DNA from: Candidatus Rifleibacteriota bacterium
GTDB taxonomy: Bacteria; Muiribacteriota; Ozemobacteria; Ozemobacterales; Ozemobacteraceae
Reading direction: 5' to 3'
DNA length: 64,000 nt
Assembly (NCBI GenBank): GCA_012517355.1
Contig: JAAYVD010000053.1
Span: 104,387-168,386 of the forward strand
Shown one piece after another: positions 1 through 8,000 of the stretch. The notes below the pieces were generated by a model. That model had not been told where the DNA came from, searched no databases, and saw only the letters and a list, made by a program, of their open reading frames with translations. The position numbers and the translations under genes are program-made. The number at the start of each line of letters is the position of its first letter. Position 1 is the stretch's first letter.

Positions 1-1
1 C

Positions 2-322
2 TACCCGCTGGGCAGCTCCCGCCGGTGGAAGGCCGCCGACCTGCGGATCGACCTCCCGGCCGGCGCGGCCGTGGTCTTCTACACCGACGGCCTGGTCGAG
101 GCCACCGCCGTCGATGGCTCCCCCGTCGGCTACGGGCGGTTCCTCGAAACCCTGCCCGGCCTGATCGGAACCGACGCCGCGGCCACCGTGGCGGCCCTGC
201 GGGCCTGGCACCTCGCCCTCGCCCCCCGCCAGCCCCCGGCCGACGACATCACCCTCCTGGTCCTGCAAAAGCGGCGTTCCCCGCCGCCCCTCGCCGCGGC
301 CCCCACCGGAGCGCCCGCATGA
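2..322 (+). CDS. C-terminal part of a SpoIIE/PP2C-type serine phosphatase (5' end outside window)
   Basis: Only the last 106 residues are present. They contain the FYTDGLVEA motif and a terminal ADDITLLVLQ strand, which match the final metal-binding region of SpoIIE/RsbU-type PPM phosphatases. These enzymes usually dephosphorylate anti-sigma antagonists or other signalling partners. The stop codon overlaps the start of the next gene (ATGA), and that gene encodes a second phosphatase of the same type, so the two are probably co-transcribed paralogues. The sensory N-terminus lies outside the window, so the input signal cannot be inferred. Confidence 0.85.
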   Translation, partial: YPLGSSRRWKAADLRIDLPAGAAVVFYTDGLVEATAVDGSPVGYGRFLETLPGLIGTDAAATVAALRAWHLALAPRQPPADDITLLVLQKRRSPPPLAAAPTGAPA

Positions 323-3183
323 AGGAACGGCTCGCCGCCCTCGCCCGCCGGCTGCAGCCCTGGTTGGCCGCCGCCGTCCTCGCCGCCCTGCCCCTGGTCT
401 TCCTCCGACTCGGCTGGGAACGGGACCTCGATCATGCCCTGGCCCTGGCCCGCCGGGAGGCCCAGCTCCCCTTCGAGCAGTTCCGCCACAATCTCCAGCA
501 AAACGGCCGGCTCGAGATGGCCATCTCCGGCTACGGCGAAGCGGTGGTCGCCAACCTGGGCAAGGGCCCGGACGCCGAAGAACGCCTGCGGGGGGAACTG
601 GCCACCCTGAAAGGGCGGTTTCCCGGAACCTTCGAAATCGCCTGCTTCCGCCCCGACGGCAGCCTGATCGCCAGCCTTTCCGACCTCCACCATTGGCATG
701 AGGCACTGGACGGGTTCGGCCGCGACCGCATCGCCCTGGTGAACGGCGACCCCACCCCGATGTGGCGGCATCTTCCTGCCTATCGCCCGTTCCTCGGGTG
801 CTTCCGGGCCCGGAAGATCCGCGATTTCGTCTCGTGGAGGGGCGCCCTCAGCTCCTTCCACCGGCGCCGCGGCTATTCCTTCCTCACCACCGCCCACCCC
901 GGCCGGCCCTGGTTCCTGCTCTGGGTCAACCTTCCCGAAGACATCCGCGAGTTCGGATACCGGTTCTGGATGACCTGGCAACCCCCACTCACCCCCGACA
1001 CCCAGATCGCCATCGTCGACCTCCGGCAACCCCTGGAAAACCTCTCGGCCCGCCTGGCCAGTTCCCCGGCCGTCCTGCACCACGCCCTCCTGCGCCTGGG
1101 CCAGGAGGAGGACGGCTGCCTGTTCGACGGCGGCTGGATCTGGAGCCAGGCCGTCATCTCCCCCGCCAAGCGGGTCGTCATGGCCCGCCCCGATGCCCCC
1201 CTCGCCGCCTGGCAGGAAGCCTGGCGGCGCCTCGACCGCGGCCTGGCCCTCCTGTTCCTGGCCGGAACCGCCGCCGGCGCCTTCTGCCTCGGCCGGGCCG
1301 ACCGCTGGTCCCTCCGGGTCAAGATCCTCGTCCTGTTCCTCTACACCTCGGGCGTCCCCCTCGGCCTGCTGGCCCTGGCCGCCCGCGGCTTGCTGGCCGA
1401 TCGCGAGGTCCTGCTCCAGAATCGCCGGTTCCAGGTGCAGGAGGACATCCTGGGAGAGGCCGCCCGCCTGCCCCTGGAACGCCTCAGCCTGTTCGAAGCC
1501 GTGCTGCGCCACCATCTCGGCCCTCCCCTGCCGCGTGGCGCCCGGGCGGTTCCCGAGGCGATCGCCCGGGTGCAGCGGTTCCTGAAGGTTCTCCACCCGG
1601 AACTCTGCCAGCTGTTCGACGCCCAGGGGCGGAACCTGGTCAACCAGGTCGCCGGGTTCCGGCGGGAGTTGGCTCCGGTCACCCAGATCATGGGCATGCT
1701 GGCCCGCCAGCGGGCCGCCGAGATCAACGGCACCGACCCCGGGTTGCAGGACGCGACCAAGGAACAGGCCCTCCGCGCCACTCTCGAATCGATGGGCATC
1801 GACCTCGAACCCTTCACCGCCATGCTCGAGGAGAACGTCAACCATTTCACCTTCTCGACCCTGGCCAACTCGGCGGCCCACTACCTCGTCTTCCGCCTGC
1901 TCGACCTCGCCGGCCGCAACCCCGCCAGCCTGGTCATCCTGTGGGGCCGCGACGAACTGTTCGAGGACCTGCCCCGGCATCTCCTCCGGTTCGCTTCCCA
2001 CTGCGGGGAGATCAAGGTGGGTGCCGCCCTGGAGTGGTTCGTCCGGACTCCCGATTTCCCCGCCGGGAAGGAGATCCAGCCCCTCAACCTGGCCGCCCGA
2101 CGCCAGGCCGCCGCCGTCCATCGCACCCTCCCCTGGGCTTCGGGTTCGCTCCTCATGTCCGGGATCTTCGCCCCCGAAAACGACGAGCACGTCTACTTCG
2201 CGGCCTCCACGGACCAGGCGATCCAGGCCGACCTCCGCTTCCTCGCCTGGCGGCTGGGCGCCACCGGGATCGGCCTGGTGGCGTTCGGCCTGGCCCTCGG
2301 ACTGCTGCTCAGCCGCCAGTTCCTCCGTCCCCTCGGCCGGTTCGGGGAAGGCTTGACCGCCATCCGCGCCCGCGATTTCCGCAAACGCCTTCCCGTCGAG
2401 GGTGGCGACGAGTTCGCCCGCCTGGCGGAAACCTACAACACCGTGCTGGAGGGCATGGCCGACCTCGAGGTGGCCCGCATCGTCCAGGAGACCTTCTTTC
2501 CGCGGGAACCGCTGCGGGCGGCGGGTTGGGAGGTCTTCGGCTCCACCTTGTCCGCCAGCCGGGTGGGCGGGGATTATTTCGACTACTTCCCCCTGCCCGA
2601 CGGGCGCTGGTTGCTGGTCATCGGTGACATCACCGGCCACGGCGTGGCCGCCTCCCTCGGCGTGGCCATGGCGAAGGCGGTGGTCTGCCACCCCGGCAAC
2701 CCCGACCACCCCTCGGGGATCATGACCCTGATGAACGGCATGGTGATGGGCGGGCTCGAGCAGAGCCGCATGATGACCTGCTTCCTCGCCATCTTCGACC
2801 CCCGCGACGGCCGTTTCGTGGCCACCAATGCCGGCCACAACTTCCCCTACCTGGTCGGCCCCGGAGCCGCCGGGGAAATGGCCATCCGCCATCCCATGCT
2901 GGGGTTCAAGACCCGCAAGCCGTTCGAGGAGGTCGCCTGGACCCTCGGCCCCGACGACTGGATCTGCCTCTACACCGACGGGTTGATCGAAGCCCTCGGC
3001 CTCGACGGCGCCTCCATCGGCTACGAGGAGTTCCGGGCCGGCCTCCCCGGCTGGCGCCGGCCCGACGCCACTGCCACCCACGACGCCATCCGCTCCTGGC
3101 ACGCGGCCCGCCGTGCCGTTCCCGCCCTCGACGACGACGCCACCCTCGTCATCCTGCAGCGCTCCCACCCCCCGGACCGGTAA
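319..3183 (+). CDS. Membrane-anchored HAMP-SpoIIE (PP2C) serine phosphatase
   Basis: The product has 954 residues. An N-terminal membrane segment (about residues 12-30) is followed by a probable extracytoplasmic sensor region, hydrophobic segments near 308-327, 335-357 and 641-661, a HAMP linker (about 665-715) and a PPM/SpoIIE phosphatase domain (about 727-954). Metal-binding motifs are visible: GGDYFDY, GDITGHGVAASL, LYTDGLIEA and DDDATLVIL. The family dephosphorylates serine or threonine on signalling partners such as STAS-domain antagonists, and the HAMP domain implies that an external cue is transmitted. The ATG at 319 was chosen because it overlaps the previous stop and precedes a clear membrane segment. 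No partner kinase or STAS gene is visible downstream; a palindromic repeat begins 4 bp after the stop. Confidence 0.9.
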   Translation: MKERLAALARRLQPWLAAAVLAALPLVFLRLGWERDLDHALALARREAQLPFEQFRHNLQQNGRLEMAISGYGEAVVANLGKGPDAEERLRGELATLKGRFPGTFEIACFRPDGSLIASLSDLHHWHEALDGFGRDRIALVNGDPTPMWRHLPAYRPFLGCFRARKIRDFVSWRGALSSFHRRRGYSFLTTAHPGRPWFLLWVNLPEDIREFGYRFWMTWQPPLTPDTQIAIVDLRQPLENLSARLASSPAVLHHALLRLGQEEDGCLFDGGWIWSQAVISPAKRVVMARPDAPLAAWQEAWRRLDRGLALLFLAGTAAGAFCLGRADRWSLRVKILVLFLYTSGVPLGLLALAARGLLADREVLLQNRRFQVQEDILGEAARLPLERLSLFEAVLRHHLGPPLPRGARAVPEAIARVQRFLKVLHPELCQLFDAQGRNLVNQVAGFRRELAPVTQIMGMLARQRAAEINGTDPGLQDATKEQALRATLESMGIDLEPFTAMLEENVNHFTFSTLANSAAHYLVFRLLDLAGRNPASLVILWGRDELFEDLPRHLLRFASHCGEIKVGAALEWFVRTPDFPAGKEIQPLNLAARRQAAAVHRTLPWASGSLLMSGIFAPENDEHVYFAASTDQAIQADLRFLAWRLGATGIGLVAFGLALGLLLSRQFLRPLGRFGEGLTAIRARDFRKRLPVEGGDEFARLAETYNTVLEGMADLEVARIVQETFFPREPLRAAGWEVFGSTLSASRVGGDYFDYFPLPDGRWLLVIGDITGHGVAASLGVAMAKAVVCHPGNPDHPSGIMTLMNGMVMGGLEQSRMMTCFLAIFDPRDGRFVATNAGHNFPYLVGPGAAGEMAIRHPMLGFKTRKPFEEVAWTLGPDDWICLYTDGLIEALGLDGASIGYEEFRAGLPGWRRPDATATHDAIRSWHAARRAVPALDDDATLVILQRSHPPDR

Positions 3184-3186
3184 CCC

Positions 3187-3270
3187 GACCGACACGAGGT
3201 CGGAAGGGCTTCCCCTTTGCCGCCACGGCTGGCGGCGCGAAACGCGGGTTTCGTGCACCGCCAAGGGGCC
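3187..3270 (-). repeat. 81/84-bp palindromic element, single copy
   Basis: This copy begins just after the stop of the phosphatase gene. It holds the family's nested stems: an outer CCCCTTTGC-type arm pairing with its complement, a GCGAAAC/GTTTCGC-type hairpin, a GCCGCCA/TGGCGGC-type hairpin and a CCGAC/GTCGG hairpin. Minus orientation is assigned relative to the copy at 7077. Confidence 0.8.
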
Positions 3271-3297
3271 ATCCCGGGGACCCAGGGCTTCCCCGCC

Positions 3298-4479
3298 TCA
3301 GGTCTTGCGCTTCTTCACCTTGGCCGACGGGAACAGCACGTTGTTCAAAATCAGCCGGAACCCCGGCGCTTGCGCGCGATAGTCCTCCTCGGTGCGGCCG
3401 GGCGTGTGCCCGCCGTAGAACGAGAAAAACCCCTTGCCGTGATAGCCCATCAGGTAGCGGACCGAGACCCCGTCGCTGTTCTCGCCGAGGATGACGGCGT
3501 TCTTCTTGACCAGCGACTTGCGGAACGAGGTCGTCTCGCCGTCGAACCCCCGCACGACCTGGGAGTGGTCCTGGTTGAGAAGGCAGGGGATGGGATCGAC
3601 CTGCGCCGAGAACGGGAACAGGGAGAAGGTGCTGCCCCGGCCCGCCCCGGTCACGTCGATATCGGAGTATTCGGACAGCGAGTCGGTGAGCACCGTGAAA
3701 TCGGTGAAGGCGAAGGTGTTGTCGTAGTTGAGCTTCTGGTTGGCCTCCGGGTCGGCCGGATCGCCGTCGAAGGGGGCGGGAACGATATCGACCCCCTGGG
3801 CGGCCAGGGCGATGTCGACCGTCTCGGCGGCCGAACACATGGCGAACACGAACCCTCCTCCGGCCACGTAATCCCGCAGGGTCCGGGCCACCTGCTGCTT
3901 CATCAGCCAGACCTTGGCGAACCCCAGGGATCGGGCCAACGCCTCGTCCTCGGTGTTCATCAATTGCTTGTGCCCCTGACCGGTGAAATCCTTGTGGTGG
4001 ATGTGGATCCAGTCGAAATCGGCCAGCTTCCCCTTGAGGATGCCGTCGTCATAGATGGTCTGGTAGGGAATGCCCGCATAGATCAGGAGCTGCGCCACCA
4101 CGTCGCCCCGCTCGGCCGCCGGCAGGTAGATGCCGATCCGCGGGGCCATTTCCAGCGGCACGACGTCCATGTTCTCCTCGGTGATCAGGGCCAGGATGCC
4201 CCCCACCTCATCGGCCGACAATCGCTCGGTGAGCACCCCCGCCCGCTTCGCTCCATCGATGACGCCCTCGTCGTCGGGCATCAAAAAACTGCCGCCGCGG
4301 TAGTTCAACAGCCAGTAGATGTTGGGAACCTGCTTCTGCAACAGGCGGTAGACCAGCCCGTAGGCCCGGCAGTGGTCGGTCTGCAGGTTGTCCATCGGCA
4401 CCAGCACGGCGGGGCCCCCGCCCTGAGCCACGGCGGCCCCCGTCAGGCCCAGCCACCAGGCGACCAGAAGGACGGCCAG
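3298..4479 (-). CDS. Secreted protein of unknown function (family often mislabelled asparagine synthetase B)
   Basis: After a hydrophobic signal-like segment (LAVLLVAWWLGL, then an AVAQ cleavage-like site) the protein runs about 370 residues. Stretches such as VLVPMDNLQTDH, YWLLNYRGGSF, DWIHIHHKDFTG and MCSAAETVDIAL resemble a family known to me mainly from Bacteroidetes that is often auto-named asparagine synthetase B without having its domains. The MCSAAE stretch is reminiscent of a class I glutamine-amidotransferase-like nucleophile elbow, but I cannot assign a reaction. The start is uncertain: no ATG, GTG or TTG lies close to the signal peptide. I mark a CTG at 4479; the frame stays open through a 42-bp tandem array to a GTG at 4890. 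The array may have displaced the native start. Confidence 0.6.
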   Translation of the reverse strand: MAVLLVAWWLGLTGAAVAQGGGPAVLVPMDNLQTDHCRAYGLVYRLLQKQVPNIYWLLNYRGGSFLMPDDEGVIDGAKRAGVLTERLSADEVGGILALITEENMDVVPLEMAPRIGIYLPAAERGDVVAQLLIYAGIPYQTIYDDGILKGKLADFDWIHIHHKDFTGQGHKQLMNTEDEALARSLGFAKVWLMKQQVARTLRDYVAGGGFVFAMCSAAETVDIALAAQGVDIVPAPFDGDPADPEANQKLNYDNTFAFTDFTVLTDSLSEYSDIDVTGAGRGSTFSLFPFSAQVDPIPCLLNQDHSQVVRGFDGETTSFRKSLVKKNAVILGENSDGVSVRYLMGYHGKGFFSFYGGHTPGRTEEDYRAQAPGFRLILNNVLFPSAKVKKRKT

Positions 4480-4497
4480 GGCCGGACAACCCCAACC

Positions 4498-4612
4498 ACG
4501 GCCCTCGCAGCGGTCTCCAGACCGCGATCCACCCCGCCCACGTCCGCCGGGGCGTTCTCCAGACTGCGATCCACCCCGCCCACGTCCGTTGGAGCGTTCT
4601 CCAGAGCGCGCC
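4498..4612. repeat. 42-bp tandem repeat, about 3 units
   Basis: Three roughly 42-bp units sharing a gcgatccaccccgcccacgt core lie directly upstream of the signal-peptide region of the secreted protein. The unit length is a multiple of three, so the upstream frame stays open through the array. Confidence 0.8.
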
Positions 4613-4858
4613 CCTGCCGGCCCGATGTCGGGAACGACGCCACACCCCCACCGGGGGCCAGGCCGAACGCCCGCTTCGCGCCGCGCCAGGGGGCCGCCCC
4701 GCCGGCCGGCGACCAATCGCCTCCGCGTCCGCCGCCGCCACGGCCCGGGGTCCGGACAACCCGACCCGCCGATCGTCGATCCCTCCACCGCCGCCCCCCT
4801 TTGCCCCAATGCTACCCAAACCCGCCGCCCCTGTCCATGCCACCTTCGGCATGAGCGG

Positions 4859-5031
4859 CTCTCCCCGGGCAAGGGCCATTGTCGGGCCACCGCGGCGGCT
4901 CTCCCCGACGAGGGGCGGTCTGACCACCGCAGCGGCTTCCTCCGGCGAGGAACGGTCAGGCCATCACGGCGACTCTCCCCGGGGAAGGGCGGTCAGGCCA
5001 TCACGGCGGCTCCCTCCGGCGAGGGGCTGTC
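4859..5031. repeat. 37-bp tandem repeat, 4 units plus a partial
   Basis: Units begin at 4859, 4899, 4936, 4973 and 5010 and share a ctctccccgg...cggtcaggccatcacggcgg pattern. The first unit is 40 bp, the next three are 37 bp and the last is partial. The array runs into the 3' end of the ABC1-kinase gene, whose stop codon lies in the fourth unit, so the last residues of that kinase are repeat-encoded. Confidence 0.85.
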
Positions 5032-6855
5032 CCAGGACGGCCACCAGCGCATCGGCTGGCCCAGGCTCCACCGCAGGGTCTCCAGGCCGAGCCGGTGCAG
5101 GAGGGCCTGCAAATCGAGGTTGGACACCAGCGACCGGTAGCGCGAGGGACGGTCCCACCAGGGCATGGCCAGCCCGACCCACCGTGCCGGCAGTTCCTTC
5201 CCCACCAGGCCGACCAGAAACTCCCGCAAGGCCACGTCCTGGTCGAAGCCGGGATCGAGCTCGGCCAGGACTCCCTCCAGGGTGAACAGGGACTTGCGCA
5301 GCAGCAGCAGGTCCTGCGGAAAGGCCACGCCCCGCCGAAGGAGGCCGTCGACCACCGCCACCGCCCGCCCCAGCCAGGACGACCGGTCGGCCAGGGCCTC
5401 GGCGAGGGCGGCGGCCGTCATGGCCGGCGTCGGTTCCGCCCCGGCCGGCCCGGCCGGCCCGGCCGCCCGCAGACGGCGCACCGCCGCCAGGACCCGCCCC
5501 GGATCGTCGGTCATCGTGCCCATGGCCACCTGCACGAGCGCCTCCCGGGCCGCCCGCCCCAGATGCCCCGCCTGGCTCCAGTCGAGGAACCCCGGCTGCG
5601 GCGCCGTCCTGTCTCTTGCATCGCAAAACAGGTTTCCGGCATGCGGGTCCCCATGGAACACGGCCACCTCGTCCGGGCTGAACAGCGGCTCCAGGATCAG
5701 CAGGCGGAACAGGTGGCCGGCCAGGACGGTCTGCCCCATGGCCATGGGCGGCACGGATGTTCCGCCTCGCGCTTCGGGGCCGTCAGAGGGGATTTCCGGC
5801 ACCCGGGCGGCCGGCCCATCCGGCATGCGGAAAACGGACGATTCGCCACGCCTTCCGGGCCCTTCAGGGGGTATGCCCGGGTCCAGGTCAGGCGGGGCCG
5901 GGCGGTCGGTCACCTTCCCCCCGGGCAGCCGGCTCATGACCGTCATGCCGGGCGAGGAAAACGGCAGCACCTCCGGCACCGCGCCCGGGGCCAGCTCCCG
6001 GTAGAAGCGACCGGCCTCCCGCAGGTTCTGCTGCTCGCGGGGAAGGTCCATCTCCCGGGCCAGGGCATCCCGCACCTCGCGGAAGGTGTCGCGAAAAGCG
6101 AGGTCCCCGAGGGAATACCGTTCCCGGCGCCCCTCCAGGAAGAGGGCGATCCCGTCGAGCAGGGCCATCTCCTCGGGCAGGCGCGCCGCCGCCTCGGGTT
6201 TGACCAGCTTGACCACCGCCTCCCGCCAGGGCGACCCGGCGTTCCCCCGCGGCCGCCACCGGAGGGCCAGCACCACCCCGACACTGCCCTCGGCCAGCAC
6301 CCCGTCGGCCAGGTCGAACTCGCAGAGATCTTCCCAGGGCCCCAGGGCGGCCGCGGCGCGGGCCCGCGCGGCGGCGGGCGGGGTCTGCCGGATGCCGTTC
6401 TCGAGGCGCCCCAGCAGGTCACGCAGGGCGGGATCGAGCCCCGGCCGCCGGGCGATGACCTGGCCCAGCTTCCACAGGCACGGCAGGCGGGCGGCCAGGC
6501 ACAAGAGCCGCTCCCCCGCCCCGCTGTCGGGAGGAAGCAGCACCTGCTCGAGGAGCAGGTCGAGGAACCGTTCTTCCCCCAGCTCCGCCAGCAGCCGCGC
6601 CACCCCGTCCTCCACCACCGGCCGGAATTCGGCGTGCCGCTCGGGAACGGCGCCGGCCAGCCCGGTCTCCCGCACCAGGGTGGCCGCCAGCTTCTCTCGC
6701 AGGGGCGTGAGGTCGAGGCCGGCCAGCCGTTCGCGCAACCGGGCTTCCTGGTCGGCGGGGGGAAGGTCCCACAAGCCGGGGACGGCCAGGCCCAGCATGG
6801 TGCGCTGCGTTACGAGCGGCAACCCGCTCATCATCTCCAGCCAGGCAGTATCCAT
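4993..6855 (-). CDS. ABC1/UbiB-family atypical protein kinase-like protein
   Basis: The protein has 620 residues and the signature order of the ABC1 (UbiB/ADCK) family: KLGQ (residues 129-132), an EGSVG loop (189-193) where many homologues have an alanine-rich nucleotide loop, a VVKLVKP strand with the putative ATP-contacting lysine (K216), the catalytic loop HGDPHAGN (401-408) and a metal-binding aspartate in FLDW (D425). The family is linked to quinone biosynthesis and lipid homeostasis; the substrate here is unknown. Residues about 319-372 are a Pro/Gly/Arg-rich insertion made of two diverged 27-residue units, which looks like a decayed in-frame copy of the local 81-bp element. The C-terminus (about the last 12 residues) is encoded by a 37-bp tandem array. 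ATG at 6855 is the first start after an AT-rich upstream region. Confidence 0.85.
   Translation of the reverse strand: MDTAWLEMMSGLPLVTQRTMLGLAVPGLWDLPPADQEARLRERLAGLDLTPLREKLAATLVRETGLAGAVPERHAEFRPVVEDGVARLLAELGEERFLDLLLEQVLLPPDSGAGERLLCLAARLPCLWKLGQVIARRPGLDPALRDLLGRLENGIRQTPPAAARARAAAALGPWEDLCEFDLADGVLAEGSVGVVLALRWRPRGNAGSPWREAVVKLVKPEAAARLPEEMALLDGIALFLEGRRERYSLGDLAFRDTFREVRDALAREMDLPREQQNLREAGRFYRELAPGAVPEVLPFSSPGMTVMSRLPGGKVTDRPAPPDLDPGIPPEGPGRRGESSVFRMPDGPAARVPEIPSDGPEARGGTSVPPMAMGQTVLAGHLFRLLILEPLFSPDEVAVFHGDPHAGNLFCDARDRTAPQPGFLDWSQAGHLGRAAREALVQVAMGTMTDDPGRVLAAVRRLRAAGPAGPAGAEPTPAMTAAALAEALADRSSWLGRAVAVVDGLLRRGVAFPQDLLLLRKSLFTLEGVLAELDPGFDQDVALREFLVGLVGKELPARWVGLAMPWWDRPSRYRSLVSNLDLQALLHRLGLETLRWSLGQPMRWWPSWDSPSPEGAAVMA
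5740..5903 (-). repeat. Diverged palindromic-element insertion inside the ABC1-kinase gene
   Basis: On the coding strand two related stretches (encoding PGIPPEGPGRRGESS and PEIPSDGPEARGGTS) are offset by 27 codons, i.e. 81 bp, the same period as the palindromic element. Parts of the DNA align loosely with that element. The insert keeps the frame and separates the kinase-like lobes from the catalytic loop. Confidence 0.45.
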
Positions 6856-6908
6856 GGGTAGTTCGCGCCGTTGATCCTATCATGGCGGCCTCGCCCGCAC
6901 AAGAGTTT

Positions 6909-6923
6909 TTTTGCACTGCAAAA
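6909..6923. promoter_or_regulatory. Palindrome TTTTGCA-C-TGCAAAA upstream of the ABC1-kinase gene
   Basis: A perfect 7+1+7 inverted repeat lies about 54 bp upstream of the kinase start in an AT-rich patch. Its size and position fit a dimeric repressor operator, but no regulator can be named. Confidence 0.35.
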
Positions 6924-7076
6924 CCTTTTTTTCGATGCCCCACGCCCGGCCGTGAACCTGCCGAGGGGTGGAAAGGCCCCGAGACCGGCCCGCACCGACG
7001 TGGAAGGTCCGGGTCGGAGGCCGCCGCGGACGCGGCCGGCCCCCGACTCCAGCCGAGCCCCGGGGGGGACCGGGAC

Positions 7077-7157
7077 GGCCCCCTTGCGGTGCGCGAAACA
7101 GGCGTTTCGCGCCGCCATCCGTGGCGGCAAGGGGACACTTCCGACGTCGTGTCGGTC
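7077..7157 (+). repeat. 81-bp palindromic element, single copy (reference orientation)
   Basis: A well-conserved 81-bp copy. Stems visible in order: an outer CCCCTTGC arm that closes with GCAAGGGG, GCGAAAC/GTTTCGC, GCCGCCA/TGGCGGC, then CCGAC/GTCGG. All six reading frames across it are open. Confidence 0.85.
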
Positions 7158-7261
7158 GGGACTACGCCTGGACCTCGACGGGAGTTCGTCGGGACCTCAC
7201 CGGGACCTCCCCGGGACCGCGCCCGGGGCCCGACCCCCGCCCACGCCCACGCCCACGCGGG

Positions 7262-7690
7262 TCACCAGAACAGCAACAGGCTGCCCAGGAAGATCAGTCC
7301 CCCGCCCAGTCCCGTCCGCCAGGCGATCGGCTCCCCGAGCACCGCCCAGGCCAGAACCATGGTGAACACCGGCGCCCCCCCGAACAGGAAGGGGAACAGG
7401 GTCGATACCGACTGGTCCTGCAGGGCCTGGTAGTAGCAGTACTGGGCCAGGAGCAACGACATGACCCCGCTGGCGCCGAAGGCCAGCCACTCCCGCCGCC
7501 CGAGGCCGGCCAGTCCGGCCCTCAGGTCTGGCGAGACCAGCAGGATCGGCCCCAGGCAGGCCAGGGCCACCAGCAACCGGGCGGCCACCCCGGCCGGCGG
7601 CGCCTTCCGCCCGGCCAGCCCGAGCTTGTCGACGATCGGGATGACCGCCCACCACACGAACGTCAGGCCTGCCGCCCAGCGACCACCCAC
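7262..7690 (-). CDS. Single-domain EamA/DMT-family membrane transporter
   Basis: The product has 142 residues and about five hydrophobic segments. It begins near WWAVIPIVDKLGL and ends with GGGLIFLGSLLLFW, typical of one EamA (drug/metabolite transporter) half-unit. Single-domain members are thought to work as dimers; the substrate cannot be told from sequence. I place the start at the GTG at 7690, 4 bp after the stop of the CsoR-type repressor gene, because the longer frame runs back through that gene with no membrane-like sequence. The tight spacing suggests that a metal- or sulfur-responsive repressor controls this transporter. Confidence 0.75.
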   Translation of the reverse strand: MGGRWAAGLTFVWWAVIPIVDKLGLAGRKAPPAGVAARLLVALACLGPILLVSPDLRAGLAGLGRREWLAFGASGVMSLLLAQYCYYQALQDQSVSTLFPFLFGGAPVFTMVLAWAVLGEPIAWRTGLGGGLIFLGSLLLFW

Positions 7691-7694
7691 GCCG

Positions 7695-7958
7695 TCACCA
7701 GACCTGGGCCAGCAGCTGTTCGATCTCCTCGACCGCCGCCTTCGGCTGCTTGTGCCGGATGGCATCGCCGACGCAGTGCTGCACGTGGTCCGTCAGGATG
7801 ATGCGCCGGGTGCTCTCCAGGGCGGCGAGAACGGCTTTCACCTGCTGCAGGATCTCGGGGCAGGGCTTCTCCTCGGCGAGCATCCGACGGATGCCCTCCA
7901 CGTGTCCGGCGATCCGCGCCAGACGGCGATCGACATCGGGGTGGGAACGGTGTTTCAT
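7695..7958 (-). CDS. CsoR/FrmR-family metal- or thiol-sensing transcriptional repressor
   Basis: The protein is an 87-residue all-helical member of the CsoR/RcnR/FrmR (DUF156) family, with RRLARIAGHVEGIRRML at the start of the DNA-binding helix bundle. C33, H58 and C62 (in PCPEIL and DHVQHCV) match the Cys/His/Cys sensing positions of copper-type CsoR proteins. Persulfide-sensing relatives lack the histidine, so a Cu(I)-type sensor is the more likely reading. A good Shine-Dalgarno (aggagg) precedes ATG 7958. It is followed 4 bp later by an EamA transporter, probably its regulon partner, and a G-tract operator candidate lies just upstream. Confidence 0.88.
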   Translation of the reverse strand: MKHRSHPDVDRRLARIAGHVEGIRRMLAEEKPCPEILQQVKAVLAALESTRRIILTDHVQHCVGDAIRHKQPKAAVEEIEQLLAQVW

Positions 7959-7977
7959 GGCTTCCTCCTGGGCGGGG

Positions 7978-8000
7978 AATATCCCCTCCCCCAGGATAGC
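7978..8000 (-). promoter_or_regulatory. Candidate CsoR-type operator (G-tract flanked by A/T)
   Basis: On the minus strand, a run of the type TATCC-TGGGGGAGGGGATA lies about 20-40 bp upstream of the repressor start. CsoR/RcnR-family operators are characteristically G-tracts with A/T flanks, so autoregulation is plausible. A TGCTATCCT extended -10-like sequence overlaps it. Confidence 0.4.

Larger units (their letters stand above)
6856..7261. other. Intergenic region with AT-rich promoter zone, palindrome and repeat
   Basis: About 400 bp without a credible gene. The part next to the kinase start (6895-6940) is unusually T/A-rich for this genome and contains a perfect interrupted palindrome. 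The centre holds one palindromic element, and the rest is low-complexity GGGACC and CCCACG repeats. Confidence 0.6.

Noticed and set aside
130..3264. A 1044-codon open frame on the minus strand across the SpoIIE phosphatase
   Set aside because: It is a shadow of the GC-rich plus-strand gene: no domain, no start context, and the plus-strand frame carries complete phosphatase motifs.
3298..4479. Asparagine synthetase B
   Set aside because: The name is attached to similar proteins in databases as I recall, but neither the N-terminal nucleophile glutaminase nor the ATP-pyrophosphatase synthetase domain is present.
4859..5031. Possible CRISPR array
   Set aside because: The 37-bp units are directly contiguous with no spacers, and no cas genes are nearby.
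7077..7157. Palindromic element as a tRNA or tRNA-like gene because of its nested hairpins
   Set aside because: No acceptor stem/T-loop consensus, and multiple copies are inserted in coding regions.
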